Below, piece by piece: positions 1 through 7,812 of a stretch of 28,633 bases of DNA. Position 1 is the stretch's first letter. Each line of letters starts with the position of its first letter. The DNA comes from DATNFP01 sp035606335 (GTDB taxonomy: Bacteria; Bacteroidota; Bacteroidia; Chitinophagales; Chitinophagaceae): assembly GCA_035606335.1 (NCBI GenBank), contig DATNFP010000137.1, positions 1 to 28,633 on the forward strand. The letters are read 5' to 3'. The notes beneath the pieces were generated by a model, which was not told the origin of the DNA, did not search any database, and worked only from the letters and a program-made list of their open reading frames with translations. Position numbers and translations under genes: made by a program.

Positions 1-1
1 T

Positions 2-307
2 TTGCATGCAGACCGTTTTCGCCCGGGCAATCGTCTTGTATCGCGTGATTTTCTTGGACAGCAGGCACATTTCCCTGCCGGGCCTTTTATGCTTGCTTCG
101 AAATTAAAAGCGCCCGTTTGTTTTGTATTTGCTTTCAAAGAGAGTAATTTTCACTATCATTTTTATGCTTTTCCAGGTAAAATTTATGAAGGCCGTGGTA
201 CGCAAGGCATGGAACTGATGCTGGATGATTATATAAAGTTGCTTGAAGAAAAACTGAGGCAATATCCGGAACAGTGGTTTAATTATTATGATTTTTGGAA
301 AGCATGA
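2..307 (+). CDS. LPLAT/HtrB-like lipid acyltransferase, C-terminal fragment
   Basis: This is the last 101 residues of a protein that starts upstream of the window; the TTG at base 2 is internal. The visible part carries the late region of the lysophospholipid/lipid A acyltransferase family: a DRF-x-PG stretch, then FLGQQAHFPAGPFMLASKLKAP, a segment typical of this superfamily that helps form the acyl-binding site, followed by VCFVFAFKE. The catalytic HxxxxD motif must lie upstream and cannot be checked. Its stop codon overlaps the start of the next gene in an ATGA (304-307), so the two are probably translationally coupled. Acyltransferases of this kind occur in Bacteroidota flexirubin/aryl polyene clusters, where they are thought to attach the polyene acyl chain to a lipid. 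The family call is firm; the substrate is inferred from the neighbours. Confidence 0.8.
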   Translation: MHADRFRPGNRLVSRDFLGQQAHFPAGPFMLASKLKAPVCFVFAFKESNFHYHFYAFPGKIYEGRGTQGMELMLDDYIKLLEEKLRQYPEQWFNYYDFWKA

Positions 308-723
308 ATCAGGAAGGAATTCTGGCATATATACCCCAACGCCCGCCCTTTGTAATGGTGGATGAAGTCATTAAAGCGGATGATAAGGTTTCGCTAAGCC
401 GTTTTACAATTAGGAATGATAATATTTTTATAGAGAATGGAGTATTTATAGAACCGGGCTTGGTAGAAAATATGGCCCAGACAGCTGCTGCAGGTACTGG
501 ATATAAATTGCGTGCGCTTGGTAAGCCGGTTCCTGTTGGGTATATTGCCGGTATTAGATCATTAGTTATAAAAAAATTGCCCGCTGTAAATAAGACTATT
601 ATTACGGAAATGTTCTTTCAGCAGCAGATCATGAATGCCCATATTGTGTATGGAAAGATAATGGCAGATAATGAAGAAATTGCAAGCTGTGAACTGAGGA
701 TATTTGTTAAGCAGGAAGATTAG
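304..723 (+). CDS. Hotdog-fold 3-hydroxyacyl-ACP dehydratase-like protein
   Basis: A 139-residue single hotdog domain resembling FabZ and the ApeP-type dehydratases of aryl polyene clusters. The ATG at 304 is preferred over an in-frame TTG at 295 because it gives a 4-base ATGA overlap with the upstream stop. The N-terminus has PQRPPFVMVD, matching the LPHRYPFLLVD block of FabZ with Gln for His. PGLVENMAQTAAA (residues 51-63) matches the FabZ catalytic helix and keeps the acidic residue as E55. The GHFPxHPxxPG block that supplies the catalytic His of FabZ reads IFIENGVFIEPG here, with no His. It may therefore use another mechanism or be a partner subunit. It probably acts on the polyene chain held on an acyl carrier protein encoded upstream of the window. 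Confidence 0.8.
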   Translation: MNQEGILAYIPQRPPFVMVDEVIKADDKVSLSRFTIRNDNIFIENGVFIEPGLVENMAQTAAAGTGYKLRALGKPVPVGYIAGIRSLVIKKLPAVNKTIITEMFFQQQIMNAHIVYGKIMADNEEIASCELRIFVKQED

Positions 724-750
724 TTTTTATTCGGGATAAAACGAAAATAT

Positions 751-1176
751 TTGGCTATAACACTTACAAATAATACGGAATTAGAGGTGAAATTTAGTGA
801 AGCTGACCCTTTGGGTATAGTGTGGCATGGACATTACATTCGATATTTCGAAGATGGGAGAGAAGCATTTGGTAAAGAATATGGCCTGCGCTATCTGGAT
901 CTTTATCGTCAAAGCATTATAGCTCCGATTGTACATATTAACTGTGAGTATAAAAGAGTATTGCGATACGGGCATAAAATACGTTTGCAAACGACTTACG
1001 AGGATACATTGGCCGCTAAGCTGTTATTTAATTATGTTATTTACGATTTAGATACAGATGAAAGAGTGGCATTAGGTAGCTCTATACAGGTGTTTATGGA
1101 TAAAGAAAGAATGGAGCTGATGCTTACATTGCCGCAATATATGGTTGAATGGAAACAAAAATGGTTGAATGGCTAA
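751..1176 (+). CDS. Acyl-CoA/acyl-ACP thioesterase-like protein, 4-hydroxybenzoyl-CoA thioesterase family
   Basis: A 141-residue hotdog protein of the 4HBT type. The sequence KFSEADPLGIVWHGHYIRYFEDGREAFG (residues 14-41) is diagnostic; D19 lies where the catalytic Asp of 4-hydroxybenzoyl-CoA thioesterase sits. No ATG lies in frame ahead of this conserved block, and the frame opens only at 724, directly after the previous stop, so the TTG at 751 is the likely start. It gives the usual short leader before the first strand. The gene follows the dehydratase by 27 bases and overlaps the ketosynthase start by 8 bases (1169-1176), which indicates one operon. The likely role is release or editing of an acyl thioester in polyene lipid synthesis. 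The substrate is not determinable from sequence. Confidence 0.78.
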   Translation: MAITLTNNTELEVKFSEADPLGIVWHGHYIRYFEDGREAFGKEYGLRYLDLYRQSIIAPIVHINCEYKRVLRYGHKIRLQTTYEDTLAAKLLFNYVIYDLDTDERVALGSSIQVFMDKERMELMLTLPQYMVEWKQKWLNG

Positions 1177-2299
1177 GTCAGTTTACGCAATAGCTTCCAA
1201 CATTGTTTCTTCTTTAGGAATGGATATTGCCGCTCACTGGCAGGCAGTGGCCATGGAGAAAATTGGAATAAAAAAGTTTGAGGATATATCACTAAGTAAT
1301 ACCCCTTTTCAGGCATCGAAAATAGGAGTCGCTGAATGGCAATATATTGATGCGCATACAAAAATTTCTCAGACGCTGTTCCCATTTGAGCAACTAGCAT
1401 TATTTTCTGCAAGACAAGCGCTGCAAGATTGTGAGGAATTAAATTTAAGCGATACTGTTTTGATACTTTCCACAACGAAGGGGAACATCGAGCTGCTTGG
1501 GCAAATTCCTGATGAGCGATTGCTATTACATGCCAGCGCTCATATCATCGCAAAGGAATTAGGTATTTCTTCAAAACAAATTGTTATATCACACGCTTGT
1601 GTATCCGGCATCGTCGCTTTATTATATGGTTTAAGATTACTACAGGCTGGTCGGTATAAACATGCAATAGTAATAGGGTGTGACAGGTTTTCCCGTTTTG
1701 TGCTAAGCGGATTTCAATCTTTTCAGGCTATTTCAGAAACACCATGTAAGCCGTTTGATAAGAATAGAAGTGGTATTTCATTAGGAGAGGCGGCAGCAAC
1801 TATTATTTTATCATCGTCTTCTTTTGAAAACTCGTTGGCTGAAATTATATCCGGTTCTACATCTAATGATGCTAATCACATTTCAGGCCCTTCCCGGACA
1901 GGCGAAGAATTAGCATTAGCTATAAAAAGAGCTTTGGGGGAGGCAAATTTATCTTCTGCTGAAATAGATATGATATCAGCACACGGCACAGCAACTGCAT
2001 ATAATGATGAAATGGAAGCCAAAGCGTTTGATATTTTGGGATTGAATAAGAAACCTATCCATAGTTTTAAAGGTTACGTAGGACATACATTGGGCGCGGC
2101 TGGAGTTGTAGAAAGTGCTATGGTGATAGAAAGCTTAAAACATCAGCAACTAATACCTTCTGCCGGATTTCAGAAAATGGGAGTTTCTGTGCCTTTGAAT
2201 ATTAGTACCAGTATGAGCGCTGCAAATATTAAGTATGCTTTAAAAACAGCATCCGGCTTCGGCGGAAGTAATGCAGCTGTAATATGGAAAAGAATATAG
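1169..2299 (+). CDS. Beta-ketoacyl-ACP synthase (FabF/FabB-like)
   Basis: A 376-residue thiolase-fold condensing enzyme. The full Cys-His-His triad is present: C144 in HACVSG, H272 in SAHGTATAYND, and H306 in GYVGHTLGAAG. The C-terminal ASGFGGSNAAVI block is also typical. It is slightly shorter than housekeeping FabF (about 410 residues), as is common for the extra ketosynthases of aryl polyene and flexirubin clusters. With an intact triad it should catalyse chain elongation with malonyl-ACP and not act merely as a chain-length factor. The start overlaps the thioesterase stop by 8 bases. The gene ends 13 bases before the convergent M20 gene, so it is the last gene of its cluster on this side. 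Confidence 0.88.
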   Translation: MAKSVYAIASNIVSSLGMDIAAHWQAVAMEKIGIKKFEDISLSNTPFQASKIGVAEWQYIDAHTKISQTLFPFEQLALFSARQALQDCEELNLSDTVLILSTTKGNIELLGQIPDERLLLHASAHIIAKELGISSKQIVISHACVSGIVALLYGLRLLQAGRYKHAIVIGCDRFSRFVLSGFQSFQAISETPCKPFDKNRSGISLGEAAATIILSSSSFENSLAEIISGSTSNDANHISGPSRTGEELALAIKRALGEANLSSAEIDMISAHGTATAYNDEMEAKAFDILGLNKKPIHSFKGYVGHTLGAAGVVESAMVIESLKHQQLIPSAGFQKMGVSVPLNISTSMSAANIKYALKTASGFGGSNAAVIWKRI

Positions 2300-2312
2300 G
2301 GTAGAGGATATA

Positions 2313-3500
2313 CTAATATTTGCTCACTGCATTAACCGCACACCAGGTCATTAATCCTACCCCTGTTTTTAATGCTTCTTCATCAATATCAAAATGGGCA
2401 TTGTGAACGGGAACAGTAAATTGCTCATTCTTACGATTAGTGCCGATACGGAAAAAACAACCGGGAACATGATGAGTATAAAAACTGAAATCTTCTCCCG
2501 CCATTCGTTTATCTAATGTTTTCACATTTTCAGTACCTAAGTATTCTTTTGCACTATTTTCAGCGAGTTCAGTTAATTCAGGATTGTTGAATAATGATGG
2601 GTAGCCTGAAGGAATATTAATAATAGCTTTAGCGCCATATGCGGCGCAGGTCTGTTCTGTAAATTCTCTTATCCATTTATGTGCTTCGGCACGCCATTTC
2701 TCGTCCATAGTGCGGAAAGTACCTTCAAGCTCTACTTTGTCTGGAATTACATTGGTTGCAAAGCCGCCTTCTATTTTCCCAAATGTCAACACTGAAGGGA
2801 TAAGTGGATTTGCTTTTCGTGAAACCACTTGTTGCAGCCCTGTAATTACCTGTGCCGCAATAGCAATTGGGTCGATTGTTTGATGGGGCATTGCGGCGTG
2901 GCCGCCTTTGCCTTCAATGGTTATGTATATTTCATCAGTGCTGGCCATGTACTGGCCTGTTCTGAAACCTGCGACACCACTGGGCAAATGAGGGTAAACG
3001 TGCAAGGCTAAAATTGCTTTAGGGCGTGGATTTTCAAGTACCCCTTCTTTTATCATTATACTTGCGCCGCCCGGATGTTTTTCTTCTCCAGGTTGAAATA
3101 TTAATTTGATAGTGCCTTCCCATTCATCACGAATGTCATTCAAAATACGTGCTGCGCCTAACAGGCATGAGCTATGCACATCGTGTCCGCAGGCATGCAT
3201 TACACCTTTATTTTGTGAGCAGTATGCTGCTTCATTGATTTCCTGTATGGGTAAAGCATCCATATCAGCTCGTAAAGCGATACAATGTTTACCGGGATTT
3301 TTCCCTTCTATGATCCCGACAATACCTGTTCCTGCAACTCCTGTTGTATGTTGTATGCCCCAGCTTGCAAGTTTCTGAGATATAAATGCGGCAGTATTAT
3401 ACTCCTGAAATGATAATTCAGGATGTGAGTGGATATGGTGACGTATTGCCTGTATCTCAGGAAAATATTGCGCTGCTTTTTCGCGTATGCGATTAATCAT
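2313..3500 (-). CDS. M20 family amidohydrolase / N-acyl-amino acid hydrolase
   Basis: A 395-residue metallopeptidase of the M20 hippurate-hydrolase type (aminoacylase, IAA-amino acid hydrolase, N-acetyldiaminopimelate deacetylase). Metal-binding positions are visible: C104 and H106 in MHACGHDVH, E139/E140 in QPGEEKHPGG, H167 in LHVYP and H366 in VHNAHFDIDEEAL. The central dimerisation domain contains GKGGHAAMPHQTIDP. There is no signal peptide, so it is cytoplasmic. It removes an acyl group from an N-acyl amino acid or similar amide, but the exact substrate cannot be read from sequence. The start codon lies inside the upstream SPOR gene (8-base overlap, 3493-3500), making this the last gene of a four-gene minus-strand operon. 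Confidence 0.9.
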   Translation of the reverse strand: MINRIREKAAQYFPEIQAIRHHIHSHPELSFQEYNTAAFISQKLASWGIQHTTGVAGTGIVGIIEGKNPGKHCIALRADMDALPIQEINEAAYCSQNKGVMHACGHDVHSSCLLGAARILNDIRDEWEGTIKLIFQPGEEKHPGGASIMIKEGVLENPRPKAILALHVYPHLPSGVAGFRTGQYMASTDEIYITIEGKGGHAAMPHQTIDPIAIAAQVITGLQQVVSRKANPLIPSVLTFGKIEGGFATNVIPDKVELEGTFRTMDEKWRAEAHKWIREFTEQTCAAYGAKAIINIPSGYPSLFNNPELTELAENSAKEYLGTENVKTLDKRMAGEDFSFYTHHVPGCFFRIGTNRKNEQFTVPVHNAHFDIDEEALKTGVGLMTWCAVNAVSKY

Positions 3501-3933
3501 TTTTTAAGGTATTTATTACTATTATGTCCGGCACTATCATGCAGGGATTGTATAATACGTTTACCTGTTTGTACATTTTTTCTGCATCTTGCCTGCTGCG
3601 ATAATCTCCTACTTTCACACGAAATTGAGGAGAAACGTAAGTCATATATGTACGGATGCCGGGAAAACGACGCATAAAATCAATTTTTACACTCATAGCT
3701 CTATTCCTGTCATTACCGCTGTATATCTGTACCCGGTAGCCACTGCCCGAACGTATCACACCCAATTCCACATCCTTGCGCTTCCTGAGCAGAATAGCAA
3801 GCCTGGAGTCTGAATGTATTATTACTCCTGTCGCGGTATCCTCCTGTGAGTAGGATACTTTTATTTGTGCATTAGTAATACCAGTAAAGCTCAATAAAAA
3901 TAATACAAACAATATGTAATAAACTCCCTTCAT
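3493..3933 (-). CDS. Secreted SPOR-domain protein
   Basis: A 146-residue protein with a signal peptide (residues 1-22, cleavage after TNA) and a C-terminal SPOR-like domain from about 65 to 138 (GYRVQIYSG, FPGIRTYMTYVSPQFRVKVGDYRS, DAEKMY). SPOR domains bind denuded peptidoglycan glycan strands, and this pattern of alternating strands around an R-V-K-V-G-D-Y/F core is characteristic. It probably acts in the periplasm on the cell wall. It starts 2 bases after the deoC stop and overlaps the M20 gene by 8 bases, so translation of the three is likely coupled. The combination with deoC and idh has no obvious functional logic. Confidence 0.8.
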   Translation of the reverse strand: MKGVYYILFVLFLLSFTGITNAQIKVSYSQEDTATGVIIHSDSRLAILLRKRKDVELGVIRSGSGYRVQIYSGNDRNRAMSVKIDFMRRFPGIRTYMTYVSPQFRVKVGDYRSRQDAEKMYKQVNVLYNPCMIVPDIIVINTLKND

Positions 3934-3935
3934 TT

Positions 3936-4610
3936 CTAAATTAATTCTGCTTCTTTACTTTCTTTAACGATCTGTATACTTGCTGAGCAACCTAATCTCG
4001 TAGCTCCTGCATCAATAAGTTTTTTTGCAAACTCAAAATTACGAATACCTGCTGATGCTTTTATCGCAATATGATTTGGTAAATGACTTCTCATTATTTC
4101 GACAGCATGTACTGTCGCTCCTGTTTCAGAAAACCCGGTTGAGGTCTTCATAAAATCAATATCATACTTACTATATAACTCACAGCACTTTATGAGTTCT
4201 TCATCAGTAAGTGAACCGCTCTCAACAATTACTTTTATTTTTTTACCTGAAGAATGAATGGTTTCTGTACAGGTCTTTATTTCATTTCCTAAATAACCCC
4301 ACTTTCCGCTTTTCAATGCTGCAAGGTTATGTACCATATCCAGTTCATCTGCTCCATTCTGTATCGCTTCTTTTATTTCACAAAACTTAGATAACGTAGT
4401 GCTATATCCAAATGGAAATCCTATAACCGTAGCTACCTTTATATCAGTACCATTAAGTAAAGCTTTTGCTTCAGTTACAAAATAGGGTGGGATGCAAATT
4501 GCTACAAAGTTTTCTGCAATTGCTTCTTCGCATACTTTTTTTATATCTGCTATTGTTGTTGCAGGTTTTAATGTCGTATGATCTATATATGAAGCAATAT
4601 TTATGGCCAA
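3936..4610 (-). CDS. deoC: Deoxyribose-phosphate aldolase
   Basis: A 224-residue class I aldolase that splits 2-deoxyribose 5-phosphate into glyceraldehyde 3-phosphate and acetaldehyde in deoxynucleoside catabolism. The key residues are present: D91 in DELDMVHN, the Schiff-base lysine K155 in FMKTSTGF, and the second lysine K184 in IKASAGIR. The N-terminal IASYIDHTTLKP block and the phosphate-binding GCSAS end block are typical. The length matches the short bacterial form. There is no in-frame ATG before the conserved start; a TTG at 4610 is the best initiator and lies 8 bases after the idh stop. It is the second gene of the idh-deoC-SPOR-M20 operon. No other nucleoside catabolism gene is nearby. 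Confidence 0.93.
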   Translation of the reverse strand: MAINIASYIDHTTLKPATTIADIKKVCEEAIAENFVAICIPPYFVTEAKALLNGTDIKVATVIGFPFGYSTTLSKFCEIKEAIQNGADELDMVHNLAALKSGKWGYLGNEIKTCTETIHSSGKKIKVIVESGSLTDEELIKCCELYSKYDIDFMKTSTGFSETGATVHAVEIMRSHLPNHIAIKASAGIRNFEFAKKLIDAGATRLGCSASIQIVKESKEAELI

Positions 4611-4618
4611 TGCTTTAG

Positions 4619-5887
4619 TTATAAATGTTTTATCAATTCCTGTGCGAATTCACTTGTTTTAAGCAGCGTTGCATCGTTCATCAGGTTATAAAAATCTATG
4701 GTTACACGTTTGCGCATAATTGTATCTGCCAAGGATTCAACGATCATCTCGGCAGGCTCGTTCCAGCCAATATACTGTAATAGCATAACACCACTAAGCA
4801 AAAGTGATGATGGGTTCATTGTATCTGTATTTGCGAAGCGTGGAGCTGTACCGTGTGTAGCTTCAAAAACAGCATGACCTGTCATGTAATTTATATTAGC
4901 ACCGGGAGCAATACCAATACCACCTACGGCAGCAGCAAGGGCGTCTGATATATAATCTCCGTTCAGATTGGTAGTGGCAATTACAGAATAGTCTTTTGGT
5001 GCGAGAAGAATTTGCTGTAAGAAGTTATCTGCGATTACATCTTTAATAATGATCTTGCCTTCTTTTTGTGCAGCTTTCATTTCGCTGTTAGCAACTTCTT
5101 CGCCGCTTTCTTTTTTCGTTTTTTCCCATTGCTCCCATGTATATACTTTATCTCCGAACTCACGCACTGCCAACTCATATCCCCATATCTTAAAGCTACC
5201 TTCAGTGAATTTCATAATATTTCCCTTGTGTACAAAGGATACTGAAGGGCGATTATTTTCGATTGCGTATTTGATAGCCGCACGGATCAATCTTTCAGAA
5301 CCTTCTTTTGATACCGGTTTGATACCGAATGAAGATGTTTCAGGGAAACGTATTTTAGTAACATTCAGTTCTTCAGTAAGAAATTTAAGTAATTTTTTTG
5401 CTTCTGGGCTATCGTAGTTAAACTCTATACCTGCGTAAATATCTTCCGTATTTTCCCTAAAGATTACCATGTCCACGCTTTCAGGATGAACAACAGGAGA
5501 TGGCACATTACGAAACCAACGTACCGGACGAAGACATACATATAGATCCAGCTCCTGGCGAAGAGCTACATTTAATGAACGGATCCCACCACCTACTGGA
5601 GTAGTTAGCGGACCTTTGATAGACACCAGGTATTCACGGGCTATTTCAAGTGTTTCAGCAGGGAGCCATTCGCCTGTCAGGTTAAATGCCTTTTCACCTG
5701 CAAGCATTTCGCGCCATTCTATTTTTCGGGTAACGTTGTATGCTTTTTCTATAGCAGCATCCAATACTAATCTGCTTGCCCTCCAAACATCCGGGCCAAT
5801 ACCGTCACCTTCAATAAATGGAATAATAGGAAAATCGGGTACACTTAGTAGTCCATTGGTACCCATTGTTATTTTCTGAGATGTCAT
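4619..5887 (-). CDS. icd: Isocitrate dehydrogenase (decarboxylating)
   Basis: A 422-residue homodimeric bacterial isocitrate dehydrogenase close in sequence to E. coli Icd. It converts isocitrate to 2-oxoglutarate in the TCA cycle. The isocitrate site is clear: S104 in GGGIRSLNVALRQ (the E. coli S113 position), FRENTEDIYAGIE, VHKGNIMKFTEG, and NLNGDYISDALAA with GGIGIAPGANI. The coenzyme-specificity positions differ from E. coli: K344, Y345, V351, Y391 and R395 are R350, F351, M357, I397 and N401 here. NADP use is therefore likely from the family but not certain. The ATG at 5887 is followed by MTSQKITM. It is the first gene of its operon; no exact TAnnTTTG box is seen in the 133-base upstream gap. 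Confidence 0.93.
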   Translation of the reverse strand: MTSQKITMGTNGLLSVPDFPIIPFIEGDGIGPDVWRASRLVLDAAIEKAYNVTRKIEWREMLAGEKAFNLTGEWLPAETLEIAREYLVSIKGPLTTPVGGGIRSLNVALRQELDLYVCLRPVRWFRNVPSPVVHPESVDMVIFRENTEDIYAGIEFNYDSPEAKKLLKFLTEELNVTKIRFPETSSFGIKPVSKEGSERLIRAAIKYAIENNRPSVSFVHKGNIMKFTEGSFKIWGYELAVREFGDKVYTWEQWEKTKKESGEEVANSEMKAAQKEGKIIIKDVIADNFLQQILLAPKDYSVIATTNLNGDYISDALAAAVGGIGIAPGANINYMTGHAVFEATHGTAPRFANTDTMNPSSLLLSGVMLLQYIGWNEPAEMIVESLADTIMRKRVTIDFYNLMNDATLLKTSEFAQELIKHL

Positions 5888-6020
5888 AAATTATTTCGTA
5901 TCAAATACGCGCGCGAAGCTACGCAAAAAAGCAGCAGCGTAAAAGTTAATAAATGCAGCTATGCATCATATTGTAAGAACACGATTTGTATATTAGTAAA
6001 AGGAATAATCGGGATATATA

Positions 6021-7076
6021 TTATTCTTTTGTTTTTTCTAAAGTAAAACCAAAAGAAGAGCCAACCCCTAATTTACTACGCACTGTTATGGGTTGGCCAT
6101 GTGCCTCGATAATGTGTTTTACAATGGCAAGACCAAGCCCTGTTCCGCCTATTGCGCGGCTACGGCTGCGGTCGGCACGGTAAAAACGTTCAAATATGCG
6201 GGGTAAATGTTCTTCAGCAATGCCGGGACCATTATCAGATATCTCTACATATACGTGCTTTTCATCCATTTCATAACATCCGGCAGTAATAGTGCTTCCG
6301 TCATGACCATACTTTAAAGCATTTTCTGTCAGATTTACCAATACCTGCTTTATTTTCGGTTTATCTGCATATACATGCAAGGGCCTTTCTGTTCCCTTTT
6401 TGAATATTAATTGGATGTTTTTCTCCTTAGCTTTCAAAGAAAATTCTTCATATACATCCTTTATTAGCTCCTGTATAGTGAATGATTCCTGTATGATTGG
6501 TATTTTCCCTGATTCGAGTTTAGAGATATTATCCAGGTCATCTACAAGCCTTACCAACCTGTCAATGCTTTTCGAAGCATTGGACAGAAATTTTCTATTT
6601 ACATTTTCATCTTCAAGTGCGCCCCCAAGCAAAGTATCTATATATCCTTGTACAGAAAATATGGGTGTTCGTAGTTCGTGTGCAAGATTCATCAGGAATT
6701 CCTTTCTGAATTGCTCATTGGCACGAAGCATGTCTATTTCATCCTTTCTTTGTGTAGCCCATCTCTGCACGTCTTTGCTTACTTCTTCTATTGATTTTTG
6801 GGGTAATATGCTATTGTAAAAGAATTCTTCCTTTTTAGTCGCTTTGGTTTGGTAGATAAATTTATATATAAGCTTTATTTTTCTATATATAAATCGTTGC
6901 ATTGTATAATGATATAGCCAATAGGTTATTGCAAAAGTGACAATAAACACTACCACAGGTATATACCAGATCGGATGTAAAAAAAGGCTTAATACCGCAT
7001 TTACAGTAGAAATTATTAATGCTGTAATTGATGAGAGTAAACGGGGAGAAAGATTTTTAGTATCCAGTACAGACAT
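6021..7076 (-). CDS. Sensor histidine kinase, PhoR-like
   Basis: A 351-residue membrane kinase. Two N-terminal membrane segments (about 13-33 and 37-58) are joined by only a few residues, so there is almost no periplasmic sensor. A helical linker (60-125) leads to the HisKA domain with H133 in LMNLAHELRTP. The HATPase domain shows the N box (NLTENALKYG), G1 (DNGPGIAEEHLPRIFERFYR) and G2 (GGTGLGLAIVKHI). The ATG at 7076 is chosen over a TTG at 7100 that would overlap the regulator gene; it sits 10 bases after the regulator stop. The pair is cotranscribed. A signal perceived within the membrane or from a partner protein is more likely than a soluble ligand. Confidence 0.9.
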   Translation of the reverse strand: MSVLDTKNLSPRLLSSITALIISTVNAVLSLFLHPIWYIPVVVFIVTFAITYWLYHYTMQRFIYRKIKLIYKFIYQTKATKKEEFFYNSILPQKSIEEVSKDVQRWATQRKDEIDMLRANEQFRKEFLMNLAHELRTPIFSVQGYIDTLLGGALEDENVNRKFLSNASKSIDRLVRLVDDLDNISKLESGKIPIIQESFTIQELIKDVYEEFSLKAKEKNIQLIFKKGTERPLHVYADKPKIKQVLVNLTENALKYGHDGSTITAGCYEMDEKHVYVEISDNGPGIAEEHLPRIFERFYRADRSRSRAIGGTGLGLAIVKHIIEAHGQPITVRSKLGVGSSFGFTLEKTKE

Positions 7077-7086
7077 GATACTAAAT

Positions 7087-7773
7087 CTACGCCATTTCAA
7101 ACTTATAACCTACTCCTTTCACTGTTGTAATCAGGTCTACGCCAACCTTTTGACGTATTTTTCTTATGTGTACGTCAATAGTACGATCTCCTACTATCAC
7201 ATCTGTTCCCCAAACGCGTTGCAGTATCTCATTACGAAGAAATACTCTGCCAGGTTTGGAAGCTAAAAGAGATAAAAGTTCAAATTCTTTTTTGGCAAGG
7301 AGTATTTCCAGGCCCTTATAAGTAACGGTAAACTTGGTCTTATTGATCTCCAGGTCTCCAAAGGTTAGCTTTTGTTCCTGATCTTCGTCTTTACGGAGTC
7401 TGCGAAGGGCTGTGCTAATACGTGTAGCGAGCAGTTCCGGCTTTATAGGCTTGGCGATATAATCATCGGCACCCACCTTTAAGCCTTCAATTTCATATTT
7501 TTCGTCGCTTAAAGCAGTAAGAAAGATTATTGCAGTGTCTTCAAAATCAGGCATCCCTCTTAATTCGCGAATAGTTTCTATCCCGTCTTTATTAGGCATC
7601 ATTATATCAAGTAGAATCAGGTCGGGACGGAACTCCTTGGCCTTTTTAATTGCCTCTATGCCGTCTTTTGCCGCTGCTATGTGATAGCCTTTGCTTTTCA
7701 GATTATAGCTGATGAACTCAACAATATCCGGTTCATCATCAACTATAAGTATTTTATCTGGTAACAATTCCAT
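7087..7773 (-). CDS. OmpR/PhoB-family response regulator
   Basis: A 228-residue regulator. The receiver domain (6-120) has the acidic pair D12-D13, the phosphoacceptor D56 in LILLDIMMP, the switch Thr in FLTALSDEK, and the conserved Lys in YIAKPIKPEL. The C-terminal winged-helix domain (about 130-226) ends with the typical DRTIDVHIRKIRQKVG and TVKGVGYKF. The ATG at 7773 gives the standard short N-terminus. A longer reading from a start at 7833 would run into the upstream terminator hairpin and adds no conserved residues. It is the first gene of the regulator-kinase operon and is separated from the next upstream gene by a strong terminator, so it must have its own promoter within about 50 bases. 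Targets are unknown. Confidence 0.92.
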   Translation of the reverse strand: MELLPDKILIVDDEPDIVEFISYNLKSKGYHIAAAKDGIEAIKKAKEFRPDLILLDIMMPNKDGIETIRELRGMPDFEDTAIIFLTALSDEKYEIEGLKVGADDYIAKPIKPELLATRISTALRRLRKDEDQEQKLTFGDLEINKTKFTVTYKGLEILLAKKEFELLSLLASKPGRVFLRNEILQRVWGTDVIVGDRTIDVHIRKIRQKVGVDLITTVKGVGYKFEMA

Positions 7774-7812
7774 AATATCCCAAAATCCGCTGCAATAATA
7801 TGACAGCCTTTG

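Noticed and set aside
6003..6026. GAATAAT...ATTATTC inverted repeat across the histidine kinase stop codon
   Set aside because: The stem is only seven A/T-rich pairs, overlaps the stop codon, and the minus-strand tail (CTTTTACTAAT) is a poor T tract. Not called as a terminator.
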